The position numbers and the translations under genes were made by a program. This document shows positions 48,227 through 60,367 of a stretch of DNA of 64,000 nucleotides, piece after piece. The DNA lies in assembly GCA_932521035.1 (NCBI GenBank), contig OW051495.1, positions 3,658,001-3,722,000 on the forward strand. Direction: 5' to 3'. The stretch's first letter is position 1, and the number at the start of each line of letters is the position of its first letter. The notes under the pieces are model-generated. The model did not search any database, was not told the DNA's origin, and was given only the letters and a program-made list of their open reading frames with translations. Source of the stretch: Oscheius dolichura (lineage: Eukaryota; Nematoda; Chromadorea; Rhabditida; Rhabditidae).

Positions 48227-51200
48227 TTATAATAGACTTTTGTGTGAATTGGCGGCGGCGAGCCGGTGGGTCGGGTAGTCGGCCGGAGGTATGACTAGGG
48301 TTTGGATGCGTCTGAAATGGCAACGTCTCGTTCGGCAGGGGACACCCGAGGGCGGCGGTTAGTTCGAACTGAGAGATATCACACAATAACATATTTGGCC
48401 TTTTTAGTCCATTCGAGTGCTTTCGATCCGGTGTGGATTAGTATAAACGAGAGAATGCGCTCGCGCCTGATAACTTAGTTCGTGGTGTTTGACTGTCGAG
48501 GCAACTCACACAAATAGAGGTTGGAGGCCGGGAGCACCCTACTGAAAGGAGATTGAGTTGTCCCCGAGGCGGTCGGGGCAAGGGACTCACTTGGTCAGGG
48601 GGTCTATCCTACCGGGCACGTTGACCGCGTACATACTCTCCTCGATGCTGAAGTCGCCCTCGTAGCCAGCCGACGGCGGCCGGCCATAATTCCTAAAGTG
48701 TTGATTAAATTGACCGGGGGACGGGTGACGTACCTGTATGCCCGCTGGTGGGGCTGTCCTATGGAGCCGCTCTTTATCGTCAGGTCCTCGTCCGATATCG
48801 GCATCTCCATTATCTGGGACTCATTTATACCAAAGAAGGAGATCTTCTCACCTGTGTTTCATAACTCTCTAACCGGGGGTCCATCCCCGGCTGGGGCAGG
48901 TAGACAGTGTTCATCTTCTGCTGGAACCCGGCCGGGTGGTAGGCGTGGATCTGCCGCGTCTTTACCTAGAAGACACTTATTAGAAAAGAAGAGGGCAACT
49001 GCCTACTTTGTATTTTGAGAAGCAGTAGATGGCACAGACGATGGCGACGATGGCGATGATGGCGATAGTGGCCCCGAGGACAAGCAGAAGCTGCGACCCG
49101 GCGGTGAAGTGCCAGGCGAACAGGCCGTTGCCCCCGTCGTTCTCCGTCTCCCCGGTGTCTTCCGCGATCCTCTCCAACCTGAACCACGGCTGCACCTTCC
49201 CAGCTATCATTTGCACAGAAGACGTCTCGAACAGCTTCCTGAAATGGGAATAGAATACTCGTCGGCCGAGATAGGAGCCACCTGAACTCGTGTTTCTTGC
49301 AGATTCTCTTAGTTCCGGGATTGACCGCGAACCAGAAGATGTCCGTCCTGGCTTGGTTGTCGAAGGCAGAGTTCTCGGCCATCTTCTCCACTGTCAGCAG
49401 GGTACACGACCCCGTGAACTGGCGGATACTCTTCACCTAGAAAGGGGATATCAACAGCTGTATCTGTTCCAAGTCATACCAGGTCCTTCTCGTGGGCCGA
49501 CAGTTGTTGAGGAGTCAGCCCCGAGGTCTGCATCTTGAACCGATGGGATTCCGTCACCACGTTCACCACAACATCCGCCTATTAGATGATTATTATCCTC
49601 GTCTCCAGAACAAAACCTTTGTGCAGAGTTGTTGTCCACTGATCGGGCTATCGCAGGCCGTCACCCGGAACTCAAAGAATGTCTGTCGGCTGTTCTTCTG
49701 CTGCTGGCTCATCGACTGTCGGGTGGAGATCTCCCCGGTGGAGCTAATCGAGAAGTATTTGTGGTCCACGGAGAGGGGATCCAGGGCATACTTCACCAAG
49801 CTGCTGTTTCCGAGGTCGGCATCTTCCGCCTAGAATATTCTGGATGATGTTGCACAGGGCAGAGGAGCACCTTGGCAGTGAGGATCCTGGTAAAGGCCGG
49901 GGCAGAGGAGGACACTGCCCCGAAGTAGGTGGACAGGCCGAGATCGTTGTCGAAGACGAACCGGGGCACGTTGTCGTTGACGTCGAGGACGGTCACCGAG
50001 ACGAGCGCATAGTCGTGTTGGTCGCCGGCCGACACGGAGATGTTCAGCAGGTACCGCTCGACACTTTCCCTGTCCAGTTCCATTTGAGTCCTCAGTTCGC
50101 AGTTTCCGTCTGTTCCGGCCACCACGCCGAAGGCACCTAAAGTCAATAGTCTCCCTCTGAAATAGCTCTACCTCTGTAGTTGCCCGACACAATGTTGCAG
50201 ATGATGAACCGGGTATCGGCCGGTTTGTTGTTGAGGGAGAGGACTTGGACCAGGTGCGGCGGGCGAACGGACTCGGAGACAGAGGCTCTACAAAAGAAGA
50301 GTTGGGTGGATTAGAGGGAGGCTTACGTGTAGTTCCTGAGACTGAACTGGAGAGAACCGGCAGTTGGACGGCTGCTGAAGACGTCTCCAGTCGGGATGAG
50401 GGCAGCGGAAGAAGTGGGCGCCACCTCGATCAGAGCCGATGTCAGGGAGGATTGCGGCGGATTTCCAGCATCCGACGCCTCGATTTTCAGCTGAAATGGC
50501 GAAATGTATAGTAGAATAACATTGAAATTACAGTAATCTTCTCCCCGGCGAACTCTCCTAATGGTCTGGAGAGGGTGATGATTCCGTTCTCTGCGTTGAC
50601 AGCAAAATGCCCCTCCAGTCCTCCAGCCGAGACCAATCGGTACCGAAGCCTGTTGTTCGGGTCCTGCAATTACTGTATCTTTCCGTAACAATCCGAAGCC
50701 CACGTCTCTGTCCTGGTCGAAGGCGTTTACTTGGCCGACAATTGTTCCCGGAGCAGTGTCCTCGGGCACAACCAGAAGTTCCTGGCTGGTCTCGAAGGCC
50801 GGGATCCAGTCATTGACGTCGTCCACGTGGATAGTGATCATCACGGAGTGGGCAGATCCTTCTTGGTTGGCCATCTGGGAAGCCTGAGATGTGGTGATGC
50901 TCAGCTGGAGGGCCCGGTCAGTCTCGGCATCCAACGGTCTCAACAGTGTTACGGAGCCAGAGAAGGACGACACTCTAAACATGGAGGATGGATAGAGGAC
51001 GGCTGCTGTCTAACGAGAAGAGGGAGGCATCTCCTCCAGACAAGACGTAAGATACAGGACCGGGCTGGCCATCGGGGTAGGAAGCATGGACACGGGCAAT
51101 CTCCACTTCAGCGCGGTTCTCTTCGACGTGGACCACCATCGCCGGTGGAGTAAAGACTGGCGCAACTCTTGGAGGAGGCTAAAAGGTAGGATCATTAAAA

Positions 51201-53476
51201 GCGAACGATTGGGAAGGAAGGGAAGAGGGGGGAGGATAGGGAATTAAAGCCGTGCTGTGACCTGCGTGGGAGGCTGTGTAGTAGTTGTGGTTGGAGCCGG
51301 AGTGGTTGTCGTTGTGGTGGGGGTGGTCGTCGTGGGCTCCGTGACCTCTTCCGAGGTCTCCGTCGAGTAGTAATCCGTTCCCTGTGCCTGTTCTCCTGGC
51401 CGCCTGTTGCTCTCACTTACCGTTGTCTGTCCAACCGTGTTGGGCTGTTGTCCGGCAGTCGGGCTTGGCTCCAGAGGCTTGGGCGAGGGGAACGAGGAGA
51501 AGGCTGTCAAACTCTTATTGTCTGCCTTCTTTTTTTCTCTTACCATTTGTCTCGAAAGAGGTCGGTGCCGTGGTGACGGATTGCAGAACATAGTCTGGCT
51601 GGGTGGGGGTCTCCTCTTCCACGGACGAGGTATACTCGAAGATCTCATTGGTGGGGGCCATCGTAGCCATGGTGATCAGTGTGCCGAAGATGTTCACAAT
51701 AACTTCTCCCCTCGTCTCCCTGGGTGGCTCTCCGTGATCCCTGGCCACGATGATGACTCTGTGCTCCCCGAAGTGGTTGGCAGTGAAGTCGCCGTTGACG
51801 GAGATGACTCCATCCGAGGAGACACTGAACAGTCTGTTGTTGGGCGGCGCCACTCGCAGCTCCAGTCGGCCGTTGTCGCCCTCGTCGGGGTCTTCCACCT
51901 CCACTCTTCCGATTATCATGTTGGACGACAGCTCCGTCAGATCGTCGATGTTCTTGCTGAGCCGGATCGGCTGCGGTCCAACGAAATGGGGCAAATTGTC
52001 ATTGATGTCCTGAATTGTCCATTAGAAGGGAATGGAGAGGAGCATACTAGGACGGCGACTTGGATCAGGGTCCAGTAGAGATGTTGGTCGGGAGCGCGGC
52101 TCCTGGTCTCCACCTGGAGGGAGTACATGGCCGTCCTCTCCCGGTCGAACTCGTCCGTTGTCATCACTGCCCCCGTCTCCGAGTTGATTTGGAACTTGCC
52201 TTCCTCATTTCCGCCCACGATGTTGTAATAAATCTGGGAATTAGCCTCCTCTCCCTAAACAACAGTTCCCGTGTTCAAGTCAGGTGGGTAACCCACTCCA
52301 AGAGTAACGACGACCGTGTTGGCCGGGGTGTTCTCCGCCACCTCGGTCACAAATGTCTGGATGGTCTCCTCCTGTTCGGTCGAACTCGTCGGTTCTAATG
52401 TTACCAGTGGCATCAGAGGCGCTACTGTAGTCGTAGCCCAGAGGGGGTGAGGGACGAAGGTTTCCATTCCCGGCAATTGCGGAGCCATGGAAGCGGCTTG
52501 GGTGTTCCCCGTAGCCAAGACGATGACAATGGCCTGGGAGGACAGTCCTCCTCCGTCGGATGCCTCGACAACCACCTAAACCATGTGTCTTTTCTTGTCT
52601 CTTTCCTGTCGTACCTGATATCTCTGACCCGGGATGAGATCCTTCGTCGCGAATAGCATATTGGTGGCATCGTCGTAGTAGAAGGCATCGTTGGCGTCGT
52701 TTGTCACTTGAGTTATCCGATATTGTATGTTACCGTAATCTCCGGAATCGGCGTCTGAGGCTACTACCTAAAGTTCTTCTTGTTCAATGAGATAGTTGCC
52801 GCCTCACCATGACAATGGGTCTCTCCCCTCCGGTGGCCGTGGTGTTCACAGTATAGATGGAGTGCTCGAAGAGGGGCGCGTTGTCATTGGCGTCCATGAT
52901 GTGGATGGTGATTGTCACCGGCTCGCTGCTTCGAATGGGGATCGTGTCCACCTCTCTCGCTTGTACCTAAACCTTCGGATGGGGAGGAGGGAGGAGGGTG
53001 CCCACGTTGAGTTGGTAGGTGGAGGGGTTCGGGGGGTCGGCATCGATGTTCGGAACATTTAGATAGACGAAACCTCGCTGGTCGACGGCGAAGATCGTGG
53101 CACCCAACCCTGAGAGGATTAACTGATACGTTTGAGGGAATATTCTCACCGGTAAGGATATATTGATACGTAGCCGGAGGCATTCCAGGCTTCTGAAAGG
53201 GGTAGATGGGGAGGAGGAGGGAGGAGGACACTTACGAGATCGTCATCGTTGACTAGAATTTGAAGGGACTCGGCCTTGGCATCTGGACTTATCCTGACGG
53301 TGGTGCCGATCTCGGCTGTCTCTGCTAGATATCCCTCTGTTGCTGTCACCTGAACATGTCCTCCGTCGAATAAAAGGGAGGACTGGAACCTGTAGGACCG
53401 GCGGGTGGTCGGAGGTGCTCTGTGCCCGGAGGAGGGCCACCAGGAACAGGAGGAGGAATAGGCACTTGTCTCTCAT
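48227..53476 (-). CDS. cadherin, single-pass membrane protein
   Basis: Calcium-dependent adhesion protein. Signal peptide [18 protein letters not shown]. Several cadherin repeats are marked by calcium motifs: [38 protein letters not shown], with LDRE/FDRE and [23 protein letters not shown] partners. Between repeats a Thr-rich mucin-like linker occurs (about 51.2-51.4 kb). A transmembrane helix ([20 protein letters not shown]) is followed by a cytosolic tail with [35 protein letters not shown] and [21 protein letters not shown] see no clear catenin-binding domain. The last exon is ambiguous; I chose the frame ending ANSHKSLL because its phase fits. The order of repeats does not let me name a subfamily. 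Confidence 0.9.
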
Positions 53477-54015
53477 CTCCAGTGGCACATTTGAGGAAGT
53501 TGTCGACAGTGGTAACGAGTGCTAATGAGCGACGATTTGTGTGCTTTTCGGAGGAAAAAGTGCGAAACGCGCACGCGACAATCCCCCAAGATGCTCACCT
53601 AACAGACCGTCGGAAAACGCTGAAAACGGACATCTTTCTCTTTTGATATATTCTGATATATTTACTATACTCATTCGAGAGGGGGAGAGTATACCAACAA
53701 GGGGGATCAAGGTAGAGAGGGGATAGGGGGATGGGTGGGTGTAAGCGGACACCCGGTGGGAAGGGAGATGACCGGGGGCTTAGTATACCCCCAGGCGAGT
53801 TACAGGAGAGGAGCCGGGCTCAAGTGCGTGAGTAAGAGAAAGGAGAGAACGGTCTGGAGTTGTTGGCGTCGGTCAAAGTGGGGCCGACAAAGAAGAACAA
53901 ACAGATTTGGAAGAGACCGCTCCTCGTCCAAAATCAGTCTAATTTTTTGTCGAACAAGTCCGGGAAAAGGGATTAGCTGGCCATTCTACTGACAAGCCAT
54001 CTGCTGGCCGGCCGA

Positions 54016-54228
54016 ATGATGCAAATGGGAAACAAGGACGAGAAGAAGACGTCGGCGGTGGCCCAGGAGGACGACGACGACCTCCAGCTGCCTCTGGTGC
54101 ACGCCGTCCGCTCCGAGTACTACATCACGCCGCTCAACAATCAGTTCTCACTGATTCCGGAGATACAGAAGTTGGAACACGATTTGAAGAAGTCGTCCGA
54201 GCATGTCAAGAAGCAGACCAACAAATGA
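54016..54228 (+). CDS. short acidic/basic ORF, function unknown
   Basis: A 70-residue frame, MMQMGNKDEKKTSAVAQ followed by a run of Asp and HAVRSEYYITPLNNQFSLIP, then a charged helix ending KKQTNK. Codon choice is strongly GC-ending like the neighbouring genes, which argues for real coding. If translation began at the third Met, MGNKDE would put a Gly second, but position 6 is Glu rather than Ser/Thr, so myristoylation is doubtful. No family recognised. It might be the last exon of a longer gene whose upstream exons I did not find. Confidence 0.5.
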   Translation: MMQMGNKDEKKTSAVAQEDDDDLQLPLVHAVRSEYYITPLNNQFSLIPEIQKLEHDLKKSSEHVKKQTNK

Positions 54229-54239
54229 GACTCGAAATG

Positions 54240-55575
54240 AAATGAACAATTCGGTACCGAGCAATCACTGTGTTTAACCTGGGGAGGGGGGACAGGGGAC
54301 AGGGGGCCGACTGGCTGGCTGGAGGAAGGACAATACGATTATGGAGGGAAGAACAAGGCCCGCGGCAGGCCGACTTAGTCCCTTGCAACATGCGAACTTC
54401 GTGACGGTCAACAGAAGCTTACACGATTAGCAGAGCGCCTCCCGATTAAGCGGCTAATTGCGCCAATACGGGCACGCGACGGTAGATGCCAAGCGGGGGA
54501 GGAAATTGCGGGGTGTGGGTCAAAATAAGACATGATAAAAATAAGGGGAGAGACGGCAAGGAAGACAAACAGGACAGAAAATGGACACGACGGAAACGAC
54601 TGTCACCGAGAGGCCAGGAAAGAACGACGGGGCCAGAAATCGGACAGAACGAGAGGGTGAGAAAACTGACGGAATTGGAGGAGATGCGAGCCCAGGCGAG
54701 GAGGACGCCATGCGCGTGAGAGGCGGTCACTCGGCCAACAAAAGTGCTCAAAATACCACTTGTGTTCGGATGATTCAGGTAGTCGTCGGACATTCCCGGG
54801 CAGTTATTAGAAAAAGGAGGAAGTACCTGTACTTGGGAGGAGGCGATACCCCCGAAAAGGGTTGGAACCGGAAAAAGAGGATTGACTGGGGCTGAGAGGC
54901 AAGGCGGAGACGGAGACGGTTCGGGTGGAAGGTTTTGTGAATGTAAAGTATTTAGCAGACCAAATCAATCGAGGTAACTCCGACCAGCGGGCGGTAGATG
55001 AGGACCGAGCAAATAGCCGACCGTGTTTGGGCCGGTGACAGCTTAGGCCGACCGGGAGTGTCTAGAGGAGCTTCGAGGCCCGCGAATTAGACGACAGATT
55101 ACAACACTTTTTAAGAAGAGTACTTCGTCCCGCCTTGCAGGTCGTTTCCCAACCCAACCAGGTTAACCAACACCACTAGTCTTCCAGATGATAATTCTCC
55201 GTATTTTAGCCATTAGTGTTTCAGGGATCAGATATCCATTTAAATTAGTACTCTTCCTCTGTTGATAATACTTTACTGTAAGTTGTTGCACCGGAGGTGA
55301 CCAACCGTAGACCCGGTCATTGATTAGCAAACAATACTGCTCCACCCAATCTGAGAGTGTATGTGTGCTTGCTTGCGGGCGCGCGCGGAAGTAGCCAGTC
55401 GGTTGCTAATGGAAGGGGGTATGGTAAGAACCACTTTAATATCAACGTAGAACGTACAAAGGTATCCAGGTAACAACGTAGAAAGTAGCAAGTAAAGATC
55501 ACCCATACAAGGAATCTTCGGTATATCAGCACCAGTAGAAATAACCACGGCATTTTTGGTACATCAGCATTAATA
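54240..55575. other. no supported gene
   Basis: The GC-rich half (to about 55.1 kb) and the AT-rich half show only short frames without domains, splice structure or conserved motifs. It lies downstream of the mes-2-like gene (minus) and of the 54.0-kb ORF (plus). Confidence 0.5.
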
Positions 55576-55583
55576 AAAGTAAA

Positions 55584-58178
55584 TTACTCGTTAAGTTTGA
55601 CCTTGTTTTTCTTAGCACCATTTCTGAAAAAAAACTTGTGTAACAGTGTATCCAGTAAAAATTTACTTTTTAGAATCAACCAAGTGGGCGTGGTGGTTCT
55701 CCTCATACTTGTAGTCAAAAAAGAGCTCTTGCCCGGGCTTTAAAGCTCTTGTGGAATAAATACCTATACGTTGTTCGCCATTCACTTTTATTATCTGATC
55801 AAGGAAGATAGAATATAAACTAAGCTTGCCTTACCCGAGCGTGACAATTCGGATTTTCACGAGAAAATTTGTGATTGGCGTAGCGCATCAAATTTCCCAT
55901 TCGAAACGCATCAATAGTACAATGATTAGGAATCAACGCTGAACTGAGTCAATATAGGCCATATAAGTACTTACAAAAGGTATAACTGAGGTTCATCTCG
56001 TCATAGACAGTACCGCGTCGATCACATTCTGCATCTGAGATGGCTTCACCCGTGTATTCTGATATCAGTTCATCCTGAGTATTAAAATTAATGCGGAAGC
56101 ACATTTTTGTTTACTTTTTCTACATCTTGTGCAATGAATAGCCCATATCCTGCATTTTTAACCGTGGAAAGTCCAACACGCACGGCTTTTTTCCAGCCAT
56201 GCTGCAAGGCAATATTCGAGCAGCACGCGTCCTCTTCTCCCAAAGATGTAATATCCGAATTGCAGCTAGTGCAAGTTTGAGGATTGCATTCCCATCCAGC
56301 AAAAAAACACGGGCATTTATCGCTTCGGCACAGTCCCGGGGCACAGCGACACCCAGGAAAAAGGACTTTACAAGTAGGTCCACATCTTCGAAGCTTTTAA
56401 TAGTGCTGGGAGTCCAATACTTACCGGCAGTCCAAAGTACACGCCGAATTGTTCATAGAGCAAGGACAATTAGTCTTGGCTTTCTCACAGGGGCCATCAT
56501 GATCGCAAGGAGTGTATGGATCAGCATTGCTAATATTATTCTTGCGAAGTAGTGTAAAATCTTTAAAACGTTTACTACTGAAAAACATTTATAACTAAGA
56601 GTGGTAGAAATTTAGCGTACCTCAGACCAACTTTCTTTGGTGCTGCAAAACGGCTTTCTGCTCGTGCACATAACGTATACTGAAAAATTATTTACCAGGT
56701 ATTTACCTCTTAGATCGTATACCTGATAGCATGTCCTTTCCTTTTCGTTGAAAGCACGGCAGAACGAATTCATCATTTTGGTCAATTGACACATATTGGC
56801 TTCAGTCGCTATTCTAGCTTTAAACATGCTGTTCAGTGCTGCACTTTTGAATGAAAACGCGCTTTCTACCTCCAATTTCTGATCCTGTTAAATATATTAA
56901 AAACAAGGAACATAAGCAACAAACTGATTTAAGTTTCCCACAGTCGTTCGAACAAGGGACGTCTTCAAAACCAATAGTACCAACTCCCAAGTGTTTTGAG
57001 TCTTCGACACACGTATTTGAAGATTGTCCTAAATAAATTAAACAGGTTATATGTGCTACGAGTAATCTTACCCTCAAAATGTACAGAATGGTAGGAACAG
57101 TTGATCGTTCCACATTTTGCACAAAAATGAGACTTCAACGCATCATGTTTCCCATCAAATGACTGTGGATAAGAAATAACATAGTTCGGATCAAAGCGCT
57201 GGCACAACTGATCGTACCTAAATCATTATGGGTGCAAAAAGTATTGTATCACACTAACAAATTTTCGTCTTGTAGTTGTCTGTAGTTGTACTTATTAGGA
57301 AATAAAGTAAAAAATGTGAAATTAAACAATCTTTTTCCCTCATCGCTATTGAATTCCGGTCGGGTTTGAAACATTTGAAAAAGACGATATGTTTCGTATT
57401 CAGAAATAATCCTTCCACAACCTATGTCAGCTCCATGAATTCCCTGAAAATTTATCTGAATATTGGAAATAAACTTACTTCGATAAAATTACGCCATAAA
57501 TTTTTTATAAATTCTTGTTCGCTTGTTTTATGAGGGTCGATAAACGGAATATGGGATAAACGGTGGCAATCCGACGTCTAAACTTATAATATAAGAAATA
57601 AAACTGAAACTATACAGCAAAATTCTTTTCCGTATGAATCCATAATTTCGATGTTGGCAGTTTTGGTGACGATTTGATTTTAGTTTCTTTCTGTATCATC
57701 TCGGTATTATTTTCTAAAATCAGATACCTTCTCTACTTCTTTAAAGCTTTCAAATAAGCTGCTACTTTTTATTGGAAATTTCTTTGGGGAAAGCTTCCTC
57801 ATGTGTTGTGCAAATTCTTTCTAAAGCTTAGTTGAACTTTATAATTTAAAGAAAACCCACTCGAGCTTCTATTCTAGCCGAAATAATCTCTGATGATATC
57901 ATGGTGGTTTCGTAGCCTGCTTGAACCATTGTCCTCCATTTTTTAAATTCGCTTTCAGGTACTTTAGGAAACTCTTTTTTTTGAAGACGTGTCTATATGA
58001 AAAAGGTAACGATTAAAAGACTAATTAAATATTCTTACGAAATTATCGCTGATATCCGGCCATTTAAGTTCTTTTGCTTTTTTTGGTTTTGTATCTCTGA
58101 GAAGAAAAGTAAATAAAATTTAAAGGCTTCTTACTGTTCATCTCTCTGCCTTCTTTTAGAGGTAGTCTTCTCTTTCAT
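55584..58178 (-). CDS. Enhancer-of-zeste / MES-2 type histone H3K27 methyltransferase
   Basis: Catalytic subunit of PRC2. The N-terminal part (KKEFPKVPESEFKKWRTMVQ, later NYVISYPQSFDGKHD) contains the Cys cluster HFCAKCGTINCSYH, corresponding to the RRCFKYDCFLH segment of EZH2. The CXC region includes CPCFFAGWECNPQTCTSC. SET domain: WKKAVRVGLSTVKNAGYGLF, DELISEYTGEAISDAECDRR, DAFRMGNLMRYANH, NPNCHAR, GEQRIGIYSTRALKPGQELF and FFDYKYEE. The Tyr and Asn-His residues of the catalytic core are present. Divergence from EZH2 is high. Upstream exons at 58.4-58.7 kb (RNSTDQKRPNIRSRSSPH, NEYRMRLFNKFLG) join in matching phase, so the true start may lie further 5'. The start at 58178 is the conservative choice. 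Confidence 0.9.
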
Positions 58179-58699
58179 CCTTTCTATTTCCGGTTCGTTT
58201 GAAGCGGATCTGAAAAATTCTATAGAAATCAAAATATATTCAAATGGAAGGGACTATGTAACATCGTTGGCAAAATATCTTAGTAAAATTAGATCGCGAA
58301 AGATTGCTTACAAGGAGAACAAAATCATACTGCTTTGGTATGTTAACTTTACGAGAAACGCTGCAGTCCAACAAAAGAAGTCTCTATAGCTAGTAGAGAG
58401 CACAATATACTTCGCCGCGAGGGAAGGCCGAAATAGGCAAAAGAGGTGACCCTGCACAGCCTAAGAACTTATTAAACAACCTCATTCTGTATTCATTTGT
58501 ATTTTCATCGGGTGTTTGTACTCTATGTGGACTGCTCCTAGACCGTATATTAGGCCTTTTTTGATCTGTAGAGTTACGCGAAGTAAGAGGACGCCCACTA
58601 TAAAAGGTTAGTCCTGTATATCCTTGCTTTACCTGGGCACGTTGTGAAACATAAGGGGAAGTTCGACAATCTAAAAGAACATTGTTTAGCACGAATAAT

Positions 58700-60360
58700 C
58701 GATTCCCGTGTGAAACACCAAGGGTCGAATCCTTGCTAATTAATAAGAGAACAAGAAAGCCAGATACTGAATTCGCAACCCACAGCTCGCTGAGGCCAAC
58801 ACCTCAAATCCTCAGGTCTAAAATGACTAAAATGGTCCCGCGGCGACCACATGCCAGTTTTTCATATATACGTTTCTAGACATTTTCACATGTTTTTGAT
58901 GTTTTATTCGGTCTTATCGATCCCAAATTACTATAAAACAAAAGAGAAAACATAAAATAACGCAGATTTGAAGCGTAATGGAATATCAGTGAATTTTTGT
59001 TCCGAAATAACCCAAAAATAAGTTTTTCCCATGATATTCTTCCGTTTATAACTTAAAATGCTCCCCATAACAAGACTAATTGATTGCAGTAAAAAGGAAA
59101 AAGATCGGATGTCACAGTTTTGAGAAAGAAATTGTCAAAGATTTTGACCGATTTTTCAAAAAATCGACGTTGGATGGAAACGGCTGTAAACAGTGGACAA
59201 ACAGCGTTTTTTGTATTGAAGATTACGATATTCAACTTTGTAGCATCAAACACTTCTTATCCAGACATACGTTTTCGGAGTTCTTGGGCTTATTCGATGC
59301 AGAAATAAATGGAGATTCTACAGCAATTTTGGCACCAAAATCTGTTCGCATTTTGATAGTGAAAAACACAAAAAACTAATTATCTTCGCTGCGCTACATT
59401 TGTAGGAACCAAAAAAATTGCTACCAATTCTTTCGAACATGCTGAATCGAATGCAATTTACAGAAAATGCTGAAAATGTGTGGTTTTCGAATGTTTGATG
59501 CTAAGTTGTTCTTCCCGTAGAGCAAAAATTGCGCGGGTCCCGGCGCGATCACTGTTGCGTTGCCCTCTCTGCAGCCGCGGGAGCTGTGAAACACAAGAAG
59601 TCACATCAGTAGAAAGTGAAACGATTTTTATATATAACATATATCTTTACTAAATTTGAGATTTTCGATAGAATAAAATAAGTATGGAGTAAAGTCATTG
59701 GTTTTAGCCCAGATCCAAAAAAAGCGGCGCTGGTAAGGAGCCTTTCGAGCTATTAGGGTAGTGTATCCAAGAAGAAAATCAGAAAGCAATAACCCTATCG
59801 ATTTTGTTCGATAGAACGCGACTCTGAAACTAAATCAGTTGGATAACCGATATATAGCTCATATTTTCCCGCCTTTTCGCGGTTACGTTTCCAAGAAAAT
59901 GCCAATCACTCGGACAAGCTTGCAAGCTCCTCCCATAAAGAGGCCATTGACACACATCGCTTATTGTCTTTCTGGTTGCTGTCGTCGGTTATTTGGAGTT
60001 TTTCTATGGGGTTGCCATCTGAAGGAGACCGAGAAAAAGGCCGACAGCCCGAAGATCCCCCTTGAATTTTCGATGATCTGAAAGGGCCAGTGAAGAACAC
60101 AAGCAGGAAGGAAGACCTGAGCTTTGAGAGAGAGAGAGTGACTCTTTCGGGGATCAAGTGGGATACGGGCGCCTTTCGGCTTGTTTGGCCGCTGTTCTAC
60201 CTCAATAGCGGCGGCTCCACTTTTTCATCCCTTAGCCGGCTAATGGGAGACAGTTTGAGCCATAATTTGATAATATTTATTGTCGATCCGTAATACTGGG
60301 AGGCATCCGTAGTAGCACTAACTGAGGATTGTCTATTGCACAGACGAGGTTATAGGTGAC
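58700..60360. other. mostly AT-rich region without supported gene
   Basis: A plus-strand frame at 59080-59379 has no recognisable features. The remainder contains A/T runs and one GC-rich patch at about 59.53-59.60 kb. The saposin-gene poly(A) signal (minus AATAAA) is at 60276-60281. No tRNA could be folded here despite a T-loop-like GGTCGAATCC near 58.73 kb. Confidence 0.45.
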
Positions 60361-60367
60361 AATTCGA

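Noticed and set aside
58620..58745. tRNA-like T-arm (CAAGG, GTCGAAT, CCTTG)
   Set aside because: First T-loop base is wrong, and no acceptor, D or anticodon arms can be folded around it.
59080..59379. Plus-strand frame of 99 codons, considered as a transposon remnant
   Set aside because: No transposase, integrase or reverse-transcriptase motif and no flanking terminal repeats were seen.
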